Shown: positions 46,346-56,875 of the stretch, one piece after another
Layout of the letters: each line of letters begins with the position of its first letter
Position numbering within the stretch: position 1 is the stretch's first letter
Assembly (NCBI GenBank): GCA_944472155.2
Contig: OX235277.1
Location: 12,162,804 to 12,226,803 of the forward strand
Length of the DNA stretch: 64,000 nucleotides
Reading direction: 5' to 3'
DNA from: Trichobilharzia szidati
Taxonomy: Eukaryota > Platyhelminthes > Trematoda > Strigeidida > Schistosomatidae
Notes under the pieces: model-generated
What the model was told of the DNA's origin: nothing
Seen by the model: only the letters and a program-made list of their open reading frames with translations
Databases searched by the model: none
Translations under genes and position numbers: made by a program

Positions 46346-46610
46346 CGGTTCAATCAATCGACGGGAAAATCTAAAATTCAATTAAATACTTAATTAGACC
46401 CGTTGCATAAGAGGTGGCTCTCGTGGTCCAAGTGGTATAGTGGATAACGCTTTGACATTTGAAAATATGGCCACTGGGTTCTAGCCACGGTGGGAACATC
46501 ATCACCCAGTGGGGAATGCAAGTACATCCAGGAGACGGGTCCCAAATAGGACAAAATGCGCATCGTAGATTCCACTTTTTGTCACCATCCACCAATTAAA
46601 TTCTGTTCAT
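46346..46610 (+). repeat. Sm-alpha-type SINE with tRNA-like head
   Basis: It starts with a leader AATCGACGGGAAAATC (also at 51398). Next comes a tRNA-like promoter region, GTGGTCCAAGTGGTATAGTG (A box) at about 46418 and GGGTTCTAGCC (B box) at about 46475, then the hammerhead remnant, then the 3' block GTCACCATCCACCAATT at 46580. This order is that of the schistosome Sm-alpha family. Confidence 0.75.
46520..46577 (+). ncRNA. Hammerhead ribozyme remnant in the Sm-alpha SINE
   Basis: Stem I (GTACATCCAG with C/G-TAGATTCCAC) and stem II (GTCCCAAATAGGAC, fully paired) are kept. The core is ruined: GAGACGG stands at 46532-46538 where CTGACGA is expected, the conserved GAAA is AAAA (46553-46556), and the cleavage triplet is ATC. 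Inactive relic. Confidence 0.8.
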
Positions 46611-48894
46611 AAATGATTTGCAATTTTTCAAGCATACATATCACTGTATAGCAGCCAAGCATTGATTACGAGATCATCATGATCTTCATTTTAACACTTA
46701 CATTAAAAACTGATATAAAAGCACACAAACTGTTCACATCTTATAACAAAATTGTATAATAATTATAATAAGTTTGTAAAACCATCCAGTCAAATCTCGA
46801 TGACTGTTGATGACTCAGAAATGGTGAAGAAAACTTTGAGAGGCAAGTTGTACCCTCTTGTATACACATTTGACATTTTAAAATGTCGAATATTTCGATG
46901 CAGAACCTCAGACCTATTTGCTGAATAGAACGTTGGAATTATTTTCTTTTCATCTCTTAGAAATTAAGACAAATATAATATTTTTGGAAACGTCTAATTT
47001 TTGCTCGTCGCCCGATGTTTGTGGAAGTTAGATGTTCACAAACTCTGCTGCAGCTCTTCATAGGTGACGGAAAGTTTAAAAAATACTGAAGTGGTATGAA
47101 AAGTATATTCCCATTTTCATTCAAAAAATTCATTTGAGACAAATTAACTAATGTTTAATCAAATGTATTCAATTCATTGCTCTGCTATAAATTGCCCGAG
47201 AATAAGCTGCCTTGTGGAATAGTAGAATACTGCAGACACCTGTGATCATTCTGAAAACTGTTCCTACACAATGGCCTAATTAGTTTTTCTGCATAACTTA
47301 ATTGTATTTCATGCTGACAGTAATTTAACTATTTACATGCTTGATTGCTTGAATTAATTGAAATTTTTCAAGAAGTACATTACGCATTACATCGTTTATT
47401 CTTTCAACTGTTCACTTTTTGCTCTTTGAATGGTTGAGATGCAAAACAGCAATGTAACCTAGTCTGTTGTGCCTAGCAGTTTAATCGAGTGCACGAAATT
47501 TGTCTCTAATCTAGCTCATGAACTGTATGTGCCCATATCCTCAATGATATATCCTCGAATACCTACAAGACGTTGTTTCAGACTTCGAAACAATGTCCCC
47601 CAGCCTACTGCAACTCAAAAGCCACTTGTTGTTAAGAAGATATCAGTTACCATTTGTTGGCAACTGGAGGAATTCAGTGGGAATTATTATTTCTTAGTTA
47701 TATAACCAGTGTAGTTTCGTCTACGGACGGTACTAATTAGAAGGCTATCATGGATTCTTAGAATGAATGTTCGTTTTGAGAAAATTTTATTGCTGATAAT
47801 CAAGTGTAGCATAGTAGCATGAAATATAACCCAATAGTTCGTTATGAAGACAGCCTCATGACGGAAATTGATGTTAGTAGATTTCCTTATCTTCGAATAA
47901 AGGCTGTATGTGTTACAGGTAATTAATATTTTGATTCCCTTGAGAGGAAAACGGATTAAGACCCGTCTATATACCTGACTTCCTAGAGAGAGGAAAAAAA
48001 GTGTTTCCTCCTACTGAATAAGTAAACCAACTATGCAACATCATGTGAATAAATGTTTTAAACTTAATTTCCCCACGGGCAACAGTATCAAGAGATTATT
48101 TGCTTCCTTCATCATTTCACAGCACGATTGGTATTTGATATTGTCCTTGGAAACCAAAGATCACTTTTTATAACTAGCTATGCTCACTGAACCCTTCTGT
48201 GTTTTTACATGTTATTATTCCTTTTATCTCCTGCATATCTTTTCTCAGTAAAGGTCTTTTGAATTTCTGGTTTCTTTATTCCCTATACTTTTGTATACTA
48301 AATGCAATGTGTCGGCTTCAACTTCTGTACTACTGTACAAAGTACACTCACTGTCAATTTTGGTGAACAATAAATATTTGTTAGTTCGAACTGGTTTCCA
48401 TTTACCTGGGGACAAGAAGGCTTTCATCGCTTAATTGGGTACTGGTTGGCAGAAGATTGGAGGAATACGATCAGAAGTATTCTTCTATATTATAATTACG
48501 TTGATCTACACATTTTAGCACTGTTAACAACTCTAAATCTGTTGTATTATCGCTTGAAGAATAAGTAAAGATGTTATTTAGCCAGTTTTGCTGTTCCATG
48601 CCGGGTCCCATTGCTAAAGTGTCTTTCTGTCTTCATTCTTAATGCGAAAACAATTTCAGTCCTTCTCCCAACCTGCACTTTGTCCTCATGTATTATTTCA
48701 AATAAAGTAATATTTGAGTAATCTGTAAGAGATCAGCACCAGCAATAATCCCCTTAATTATTCGTATTCCCACTGTTCTCGTCTTTCTTTTGTGTGTGCC
48801 GTCACCTTTTTGACGACAGTAATTACAGATGCTATAGTTAGCCTTATAAACTGTAAGTACTGGGACTTGTTGTGTCACCGAAGACATTTTCTGC
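46611..48894. other. Long spacer, nothing recognised
   Basis: Only chance frames (for example 47469-47705 plus, 48427-48245 minus) without domains or splice context. Confidence 0.35.
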
Positions 48895-49262
48895 AAGTAA
48901 CTGCAGAGTTTCATCAACAGTTACCTATACTCCATATTGATGATTACATAGCCAGAAAGGATTTGCAACAGAGGATTCCACTGGATAGTAAATCAGCCAA
49001 AACTCAATCGCCCAGCGATTATTCAGATAAAAACGTAGTTTGATGGTACCACTGAGTGATATCGTGCTTCACGCTCACCAGTGTAACACCAAATGAGAAA
49101 AAACTGAGGTACAATATGTGGAAGACGGTGTGATGGACGAAGAAAGCTTGTGGGCAATCATGCAGACGGCTAAAACACATTGCAGAGAGAATAGTTAAAT
49201 CGAATGTTTTACCTGAGGCTGTATGTGCTACTTGGAACCTAATGGAAGAACATTAATAATAA
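48895..49262 (+). pseudogene. Old RTE-type LINE 3' fragment
   Basis: CTGCAGAGTTTCATCAACAG and TTACATAGCCAGAAAGGATT correspond to TTGCAGACCTTTATCAACAA and AGATAGCCGGAAAGAATC of the copy at 34040-34110. Further matches are GAGTGATATCG, GTGTGATGGACG-like text, and the final CTACTTGGAACCTAATGGAA before AATAATAATACC. No open frame survives. Confidence 0.65.
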
Positions 49263-49544
49263 TACCTTTCCTGAACACAATAAGTACAAGTGTTATATTT
49301 AGCTCTATGCATTATTGCTTGAACTATTAAAGTGAAGCACAAATCATAAGACTGTTTCATTTTCTATTCTCGGATTTCCCCAATTACACAGATGTTCTCA
49401 ATCTACATTCTTCTTATTGATGTTTTGAGGCAATTAATACTTTTATTTCCTCTAGGGAGTTACTTTTATGTTTTTTATCTATACATGAAAGAAAAGTTAT
49501 TGAACTTTATATAGATTCATTCCACCTGATGCAGAAATCAGATT

Positions 49545-49725
49545 ATTGCCCCGTTTTTGTCTTAAAGTTTGTCTTCTAATTGTTCACTCATATAATAGGT
49601 CACATAGCCATACACTGAGATTTCCTTCTGGTTATAATATTTATTTGTTGTGACAAATTAAGTCGGAGTCTCTTGAGACTTGATCACAACGAAATCTTTG
49701 TGATTTTTTTATTTCTCCGATAATT
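49545..49725. repeat. Dispersed repeat shared with 35600-35760
   Basis: See the partner at 35600: AATATTTATTTGTT, then GTCTCTTGAGACTTGAT at about 49667-49683. Confidence 0.5.
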
Positions 49726-50449
49726 TGTAAACAAATCAGAGCAACAGATTTCTCTGAGAAATGAAATGATAAAAGTTCATCTACTCTTTGCATAGATTTA
49801 CTCATTCCATTATATCCTCCTGCTGACTGCGGTTATATAATTCTGAATCAGCGAGGCGCTGTTCATTCCCAAGTGATGTCAAGATGAACTTTGAGGGTTT
49901 GTATACTGTACTAATAATCAGACTGTAGCAATTAAGAAGTGATTTTCACAGATGCATGCATCCCTATATCTAATTATACTGACTAGAAGTGCATAAACAT
50001 TTATGAAGCTAGAAAATAAATAATCCGCAGATGTTATTAAACCCTAAGTAAACTTCCCGGATGTATGTCAACTTCGTATTCTAGTGTGTACCAAAGATAT
50101 TCTCTTAAAGGGCAGTGGATGCTCCTCAGTTAAATCATCCAGCTTAGAGAACATAAATGCACTAACATTATCGACGCTAGCGTAAAATCCCCGGCTTTGC
50201 TGCTGCTACATGTGAACTCGCAGTGCATCACAATTATCGTATATTTATAAGTAAAATATTATAAGGGTTTTTGTATTTTTTCTTAGTGAATGAAAAATAA
50301 AACGATACTATCGTTTTTTTGACGCCTCGCTATTTAATACTGCTTCTAATAGCTTTATCAAAAAAGTAGTATTAAACCAGAATTTAGAAAATCTCAGCCC
50401 ATAAATAACAACTTAATCATCCTTCCTCAACACACTATTTGATAGAAGA
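49726..50449. other. Spacer, nothing recognised
   Basis: No gene or known repeat. Confidence 0.4.
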
Positions 50450-51245
50450 ATAGAAGGAAAAAGAAGAAGAAATATCAAACAACACTGAGACTCTCAAGAA
50501 AAATAATTGCGTAAACAGTTTCATCAACAAAATCAACACCGACAGCAAATATGGCTGAAAACGTATTCCGAAGGCATTCCGTATATATATATCCGAAAGG
50601 TCAGGCGATAATAGAAGAGTACTCAGTGAGCGCAGCATCAAAGTTTTCTTCAAAACACCGAACTTAGAAACAACAAAGCAACCTTGTACATGTAAAAGAC
50701 CAAATCTCTAAGGATTCTCAATCTGATTGTGACCACAAAACAAAATACTTGTATTATGATGAGATATGCATCGGAAAAAATCGCGAGAAATCAAAATCAA
50801 GAAGAAATCAACACCGTAGAGCGTCTGTTAGACCACAGAGAAACCCACTTGAACTAGAAAAGCTTGAAAAATCATCAGCCATAAGTGATCCACACGCTAA
50901 AGAATCAGGTCACAAAACTGATTCTGACAGTATCGAAATATTCTCGGGAAAATTTCAGAAATCACAAAGAACTTCTCACATTATCAGAAGCACTTCACAT
51001 CAAATTCCATCCAAATTGTCTGAATAGGAATTGTGGACTAAAACAGAATTTGACCTGATTACATCAACCCCACTCCCACGAAATGACAAAATCAACAAGA
51101 ATGCGATAAACAATTTCATCATGTAAACACACGCTGCTTCTATAATTTTATACACTTATAAAATCCAACAGTCTACAGTAATTGGCAAACTTGACAATGC
51201 AAAAATTACCCCTGATGATGAACGATGATTAAGTTGTTATACGTA
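50450..51245 (+). pseudogene. Third Penelope-like lineage (family C), GIY-YIG end
   Basis: Frame pieces read YPKGQAIIEEYSVSAASKFS, KVFFKTPNLETTKQ, a degraded cysteine-rich loop near 50735, then (frame 50749-51027) RRNQHRRASVRP, SAISDPHAKESGHKTDSDSI and EIFSGKFQKSQR. These follow the order of the linker and GIY-YIG domain of PLE proteins, including the AISDHAxxxGH motif. The sequence is clearly different from families A and B. The YIG residues themselves are lost. The non-coding part contains CCTGATGATGAAC at 51213. Confidence 0.55.
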
Positions 51246-51274
51246 AGCTGTGATTTTGTGAATTCTGGTTATAA

Positions 51275-51433
51275 GCAGCACTCCACTGCAAGTCACCATC
51301 CACCAATTCACTTATGATTACATACCGAGACATCGTAGAAGCATCTGCACAAGAAACCGACATGTCAATTTGAGAACGAGCACTTCAGTCCAATCAATTG
51401 ACGGGAAAATCTAAAATTCAATTAAACAGTATC
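51275..51433 (+). repeat. Sm-alpha-type repeat, 3' part plus next leader
   Basis: CACTCCACTGCAAGTCACCA, CCACCAATT, GCATCTGCACAAGAAACCG, GAGCACTTCAGTCCAATCAA then TTGACGGGAAAATCTAAAAT. The hammerhead itself is not present in front of it. The join of the 3' end to a leader sequence suggests at least two linked monomers. Confidence 0.7.
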
Positions 51434-51446
51434 GTTTTGTTTCCAT

Positions 51447-51677
51447 GGACGTCGGTGGTGTAGCGGTTAGGACGCTCGCCGACCATGAACATGGTCCAAG
51501 GTTCGATCTCCGGCCGACGCACTCCTTAACCTCGCTAAGCCAGAAATAATGCTGGTGAAGAGGAAAAGTTGGTACTGAGGCTAGCAACCTCAACCTGTAA
51601 AATAAACACTGCTACAGAAACTTCAAGCCTCCAGCTTGAAGCCCTATGTTCCACTGGGAACGTGAAGGAAAAAAAAA
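51447..51677 (+). repeat. SINE, tRNA-like head with RTE-type tail, with target duplications
   Basis: The head at 51449-51521 is tRNA-like: ACGTCGG paired with CCGACGC, A box GGTGTAGCGGTTAGGAC, B box GGTTCGATCTCC. Its body, starting ACTCCTTAACCTCGCTAAGC, is unlike the CR1-tailed form. The tail CAGCTTGAAGCCCTATGTTC, CACTGGGAACGTGAAGG matches the RTE 3' end (34376-34410), then A9. It is flanked by the identical 13-mer GTTTTGTTTCCAT at 51434-51446 and 51678-51690, showing a complete, fairly recent insertion. Confidence 0.9.
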
Positions 51678-51690
51678 GTTTTGTTTCCAT

Positions 51691-52080
51691 CCACTAAAAA
51701 ATACAAAAAAACCTCTATTTTAATGCATATCATTTACCCAATGCTCAATTTTTTCAAACTGTTAAAAGTGGACTTGGTTTTGACAGACGTATATAATAAA
51801 AATATAACTTAAAACTGAAATGATTTGTTTCAGTGTTAAGGATGTTTTTATCTGTCTTATGTGTCTACAGCATATATGAGTAGATTTCATAATGCTATGG
51901 ATGGGGACTGCTTGTCTCTAATTTATTTGGCTTGTGCATAAAATGTTTGTCATGCAGGACACGGAACTGTTTATTTATTACTCTAACTGTCTGTATTTAA
52001 TTCCACTTAAACGTGTTTATTATTAATACGTTTACTGCCTCAGTGAACTAGCCAAGTTCCTTAGCAGTGTACGAGAAAGC
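51691..52080. other. Spacer, nothing recognised
   Basis: No gene or known repeat. Confidence 0.4.
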
Positions 52081-52081
52081 A

Positions 52082-52171
52082 CTCAATTCAAACCAACGAC
52101 CGTTATTTGCGAATCAGACATCAGATCATATTCGTGATTGGCGAGGACTCTACTGCTGAACCACGGACACA
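52082..52171 (-). repeat. tRNA-Gly-like relic
   Basis: The minus strand reads TCCGTGGTTCAGCAGTAGAG (A box, D arm), CTCGCCAATCACGA (anticodon arm of Gly type), then GGTTTGAATTG as a weak B box after a longer gap than in a tRNA. Probably a degenerate SINE head. Confidence 0.5.
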
Positions 52172-52828
52172 CTTCGCCGCCACAGGAAAGAAATGAACTC
52201 CCGAACCCTTTTTTACTGTTAACCGAGAGGGAAATCAAACAGTTGACCATAGGGTTGGGTTTTCAACTACTCAGATAAATCTGTAGCTCGCGCCATCGTG
52301 GAGCTTTGTCAAATTTCTTTTTTACGACTATCAAGTTATCAAGTAGATTACATGTCGCTGTCTGAAAGACTTTTTATTTCCAAAGATAAATAGGATGAAT
52401 TCCCACCTAGAACTGTGTAATTTGCAAAGTGAGAATTTGACCATTCGAATGTCACCTGATTTAACAAATTGACTCAATTCGCTATTTCCTCTACAACACA
52501 ATATTATAGGAACAAAGTTTATTTTCTATATCCAATGTTATCAACACCTAAAAGCATTTAGCTTCCATAGGTGACAGTGAAAATATTATTTTCAAATGCA
52601 CCCAAAATAAAGCCTTCATTTAATAGCTACTGTTCAAATCTGCGTTTCTTCATCTTCTGAGTACCATTCAACTTGAGAAAAGTGCTTTTTATTCCTGTAA
52701 GTTCCAGGTGAAATATACGTGGCCTCGAGATTATGGCTGTGTACTTTCAGAAGCATTTGGTGTTATTTTTACAGTCTGAACTTGCTAGCCATACTCCCAA
52801 GTTTTCTGATTTCGAGGCTTATGGGCAC
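52172..52828. other. Spacer, nothing recognised
   Basis: No gene or known repeat. Confidence 0.4.
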
Positions 52829-52893
52829 ATTGGCACCGAGTCGAACACAGGCAAGGGGCCTGGCTTCTACCGTTGAACCACTGCCACAACGAC
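52829..52893 (-). repeat. tRNA-Gly-like relic
   Basis: The minus strand reads GGCAGTGGTTCAACGGTAGA (A box), CCAGGCCCCTTGCCTG (anticodon arm with CCC) and TGTTCGACTC (B box). Acceptor pairing is poor. Related in head type to 52082-52171. Confidence 0.55.
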
Positions 52894-53700
52894 TACAAGA
52901 CCTCAGGCTTGCACACAAGTGTCCGAAAATGAAACCAGTGCTGACTATGTTTACCGGAAGCACAACAGTGAAATCTTATTGAATGGTCCACCTTACTCAG
53001 AGAACAGTGCCAATATTGTCTCTAACATTCATGGTTCAATGATTAGTAAATAAAGCCTTATCTATTAGATAATTACTTTAAGATTGAATTTACAGAACTT
53101 TCATTTTGGAAAATAACAAGGAAAAACTATAACAAGATAAAAATAGGACGAAAAAGGGTAAAGTCTATCTCTATCACTACAGTGAATCACGTCTTTCATT
53201 TTTCTTCAGGAACTTCTAAATACAAGTGGGTCAATTTGTCAAATTCAATTTATTCGGCCTTACTTTTCCTAGTTTTGTTTTTCTGGTTGACAAATAACCA
53301 AAATTAAAATTGAAAATTGAGTGATATAATGAAATCAGGTCTTTAGGTTACAAAATTACAACAATAAAACCTTGTTAAGTCATTTTAGACAGATAATTGG
53401 ATGCATACATGCAGATTACTTGTCAATCTTTTCAACTAAAGGACAAGCATACTTGAAATATACAAAAGAATATTCATGCACTAGTAAACACGTTGCTTTC
53501 CTTCTAAGCGATAATGCAGCAGTGGTAATAATAATGGAAAGAGAATAACATGGATTTCATTTGTGAAACTTGTCATCATTGCTTGTTCATCAATGTGAGA
53601 AGAAATTTGATACATTTATTTTTGAAATCGAATAGGCAATTTACAAATTAAATCGCCATGTATAGGTTAACACTGTGCGAGGTGAAATTCTACAACAGTT
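52894..53700. other. Spacer, nothing recognised
   Basis: No gene or known repeat. Confidence 0.4.
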
Positions 53701-53876
53701 TCATTAATAAAACAAAAAATAATTGAGCAAAGAATATTTTTTTGACAATTTCCTCTTCTGGCTCTACAATTATATCTGTATATCCTTATATACATAGAAT
53801 ATTCAAAAACCGTAGTCAATAACAATATTTCTGTTTTTTTTAAATAATATAAATCTGTTAAGTAAGATCACAATGG
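53701..53876 (-). mobile_element. Penelope-like family A 3' end, separated by the CR1-like insertion
   Basis: From GAGCAAAGAATA near 53724 through CTCTTCTGGCTCTACAATTA to TAAGTAAGATCACAATGG at 53858-53875, this equals the terminal sequence of 7180-7330 and 30290-30420. The expected continuation AATTAC..GTTCAT is found 3 kb further on, at 56876. Confidence 0.85.
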
Positions 53877-53895
53877 CTCTCTGCCTAACAAAATT

Positions 53896-56505
53896 ATGTA
53901 CCTACAATCCTTGATGTCCACTGACACTTATCACAATACTGCGATAATCACATTACAAGAAACATGGTTACACGAACTGTACGATGACAATCTCATCTCT
54001 CTAAAGGACTTCATCCTATTTAGACAAGACCGAATATGTTGTAATAAGAAAAGCGGGGGTGGAGTTGCAACTTTTATTAACTCAAAATGGTCTATTTCTA
54101 ATAATGTTTGCTTCTCATTCTCAAATGACTTCATAGACTGCATCACCGTCAAATGTCGTCCCAAACATCTCCCCAAATATAAACACATCTTTATCACAAA
54201 CATGTACATTTCTCCAAGTTGCTCACTATCTAATCTTTCAAGTTTTGCCGATGAATTCACCATGTTCGCCGCTGCCAACTTCGACAACTCTCTGTCTGTT
54301 ATTACTGGGGACTTCAACTCGTCAGATTGCTCCTTCCTTGAAGCACTTGGTCACTCTAACATTGTCAAATTTTCCACTCGACTAGACAAAACACTGGATT
54401 TAGTTTTTACAAATGACGAAGGAATCTATGAAGCACGTAAACGTGCACCGATCCTCAACTCTGATCACTCTATTGTTCTTGTTCTACCAAAAATTTACAG
54501 CAAAACACACATTAAAGTCTTCTCGCATCTGTCTATGAAAGCACAACAAAGATGCTACTCATCCGAAAACTTACTCAATCTAAGGTGCATGTTACAAAAT
54601 ACTAACTGGGACTTATTCCATGAAAGTTCATTAGATGACACAATCGTCAATATAACGGATTATCTCAAGTTTTGCCTTGATATATGTTGTCCCAAACAAA
54701 CTCTATTCAAACGTCTCGACCGCTTCTCATCTCCTTATCTCAAACAACTTCGCAGGAAAAAAGAAACTTTGTACAAATCCAAAGACAAGTTAGGACTCAA
54801 AAAGATTAATGCTCAGATCAAATCTGAAATCAAAAATCTTAATGCTATATATAATGATACACTTTTATCATGTAAATCTCCAATCAGTATGTGGAAACTT
54901 TTTAATGAAATTACTGGTAACAGTAAGCGTTGTAATACTTCTCCCTCTTATGATGTTAATGCTCTTAATCAGTCTTTTATACGCTGTCCTTCTACTTTAA
55001 CTACCTCTATTGTTACCTATCATGTTGCTGAAAACTTTCATGACTTTAATACTCTCGATGTTCTAAAATGTCTTAAAACACTCAAGCCCTCACGTAGCCT
55101 AGGTCCTGATGGTATACCTGCCTATGTTCTAAAACAATGTGCAGATGTGTTGTGTTCTCCACTAACCAACATCCTAAATGCCTCTTTCTTCAAAAATATC
55201 GTACCTGATGCATGGAAAGACATCAAAATTGTCCCTGTCCCTAAACCTGGAAATGGCAAGAACGTAAAGTTCAGACCCATTGCCATCACTTCCCCGTTTC
55301 TAAAGGTTATGGAAAAACTAATACTTCTTAAACTCGAACCCTCCCTTAAAAACTTCGAAGACCCAAAACAATTTGCCTATAGACAGGGTAGGAGTACATT
55401 AGACGCTGCAGCTGTCTTACACAACAACATTGTCTCATCATTAGATAAAGGTGCCAAATACGTCCGCTGCACGTTTCTTGACTTCACTTCTGCTTTCGAC
55501 TCTGTTCCTAGATGTCTCCTTCTAAATAAGCTCTCTTTGACGAAAACTGAGTCCTGGGTCACTAACTGGTTGCATTCCTACTTCTCTAACAGAAAGCAGT
55601 ACACCGTATACAAAGGTAAATCATCCTCTGCTGCACTCACTGAAGCCAGAGTCCCCCAAGGCGCTGTACTCTCCCCACTTCTCTTTTCCTTCTTTCTACA
55701 TGACTTACCATCTTCAAATGACATTAATTTTGTCAAATACGCTGATGATCTGTCTGCATCTTTGCCTATCAAATGTCAAAGCGACTGCTCTAAACTTAAT
55801 GGCTTTCTGTCAGAAATCAACCAGTGGTCCAAGGAAAATGGTCTTACTCTAAACCCTTCCAAATGCCAAACAGTCAATTTCACCTTTAGGCATAAATCCG
55901 ACCTAAACAAACTGTTTGGCTCTCACGAGGTATGCAAAATAGACGGCACTGAAATAGAAACTAAATCGGAAATTAAATACCTAGGTGTCATTCTATCTGC
56001 TGATCTCTCCTGGTCGTCTCATATCTTAGCAATTTCTAAGAAAATATTCCGTCTTGCCTTCTACATTAAGAAGTTAAAACATTCTGGTATTACCCAACCC
56101 CTACTCCTACAATTCGTTAATTCTCGCATCCTGCCTATTATTCTCTATTGTTCCCCCTTAGTTCTTCCTGGGCTACTGAAGAAAGACTACAACATATTAC
56201 GCAGGATGTTAAATGTTGTCAGCAGAGTAAGCAACTTGCCACTTAACCAGCTTGTTAATATTTTGGTTGACAGGCACATGGACTCATGTGAAAAATGGGC
56301 CAAGTCCATTTTATCTAACTCACACCACCCTCTTCACTCACAACTCTCCCCTTGCATCTCATCAGGTAAAACCAGAAGCCAATATAGAAAACTATATGCT
56401 CGTACCAGCAAGTACAAAAACTCAACCATACCCTACTTAGCTCGCGTTCTGTGTGATAAAGAAAGCATTAGGCGTGACACCTATAATTCATTAAATAGTC
56501 AGTAG
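53896..56505 (+). CDS. Endonuclease/reverse transcriptase ORF2 of the CR1-like LINE
   Basis: 869 codons without a stop. Residues 1-195 are an apurinic-type endonuclease lacking its start: LQETW (Glu22), GDFNSSD (Asp139, Asn141), NSDHS (Asp190, His191). The first catalytic Asn is beyond the truncation. Residues 385-720 are the reverse transcriptase: GPDGIP (403), FLDFTSAFDS (527-536, motif A), PQGAVLSPLLF (588), KYADDLS (614-620, motif C). The C-terminal region includes SRVSNLPLNQLVNILVDRH. Function in the family: nick DNA and copy the element RNA at the target. RT residues are complete, but the endonuclease is cut, so mobility on its own is unlikely. The ATG used is simply the first in frame; the frame is open to the insertion edge. 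Confidence 0.9.
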   Translation: MYLQSLMSTDTYHNTAIITLQETWLHELYDDNLISLKDFILFRQDRICCNKKSGGGVATFINSKWSISNNVCFSFSNDFIDCITVKCRPKHLPKYKHIFITNMYISPSCSLSNLSSFADEFTMFAAANFDNSLSVITGDFNSSDCSFLEALGHSNIVKFSTRLDKTLDLVFTNDEGIYEARKRAPILNSDHSIVLVLPKIYSKTHIKVFSHLSMKAQQRCYSSENLLNLRCMLQNTNWDLFHESSLDDTIVNITDYLKFCLDICCPKQTLFKRLDRFSSPYLKQLRRKKETLYKSKDKLGLKKINAQIKSEIKNLNAIYNDTLLSCKSPISMWKLFNEITGNSKRCNTSPSYDVNALNQSFIRCPSTLTTSIVTYHVAENFHDFNTLDVLKCLKTLKPSRSLGPDGIPAYVLKQCADVLCSPLTNILNASFFKNIVPDAWKDIKIVPVPKPGNGKNVKFRPIAITSPFLKVMEKLILLKLEPSLKNFEDPKQFAYRQGRSTLDAAAVLHNNIVSSLDKGAKYVRCTFLDFTSAFDSVPRCLLLNKLSLTKTESWVTNWLHSYFSNRKQYTVYKGKSSSAALTEARVPQGAVLSPLLFSFFLHDLPSSNDINFVKYADDLSASLPIKCQSDCSKLNGFLSEINQWSKENGLTLNPSKCQTVNFTFRHKSDLNKLFGSHEVCKIDGTEIETKSEIKYLGVILSADLSWSSHILAISKKIFRLAFYIKKLKHSGITQPLLLQFVNSRILPIILYCSPLVLPGLLKKDYNILRRMLNVVSRVSNLPLNQLVNILVDRHMDSCEKWAKSILSNSHHPLHSQLSPCISSGKTRSQYRKLYARTSKYKNSTIPYLARVLCDKESIRRDTYNSLNSQ

Positions 56506-56847
56506 TACAACTGGATCTCATCTTTCCAACCCACTTCATCAATAGGTTCAACATTTCCTTTCTTTCTGTTCCTGTCCTCTCTCTTCTTTTTCCGTTATGT
56601 GCTGCTTTGTTCTCTTTCTTTCGCTTACGGCAGTTAATAAGACAGCTCCCACTTTCCTAACACCTTCAAACACTGTTTCAGCTTTACCTTTGCTACTGAA
56701 CATGCCAATGTATTGTTGTAATAATGAACTGTGGTTTCCTCAATCTATGTAGAATTCTATTTTATTGACAATGTACTAACTGGATGCAATACTGTAGTAA
56801 AAATGCTGAGAATTCCATTCTGTATCACAAGTACTGTTTTGGAATAA

Positions 56848-56875
56848 AGCAAATTATTATTATTATTATTATTAT
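56848..56875. repeat. (ATT)n tail of the CR1-like LINE
   Basis: ATTATT repeats directly after GGAATAAAGCAA. Same type of end as the copies at 5370, 8990 and 35580. Confidence 0.9.

Larger units (their letters stand above)
53877..56875 (+). mobile_element. CR1-like LINE, 5'-truncated, inserted in a PLE
   Basis: The element begins inside the endonuclease, at SLPNKIMYLQS in frame with the main ORF. It continues through the open frame and a 3' region of about 370 bases, and ends ACTGTTTTGGAATAAAGCAA then (ATT)n at 56848-56875. The ORF1 part and the first part of the endonuclease are missing. No obvious target duplication: GATCACAATGG on the left and TTCATGAAATATGC on the right are adjacent in uninterrupted PLEs. 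This insertion is younger than the PLE around it. Confidence 0.9.

Noticed and set aside
46371..46595. Minus-strand 74-codon frame
   Set aside because: It is antisense to the Sm-alpha SINE with its hammerhead remnant.
53931..54317. Minus-strand 128-codon frame
   Set aside because: It is antisense to the endonuclease domain of the CR1-like ORF and has no domain of its own.
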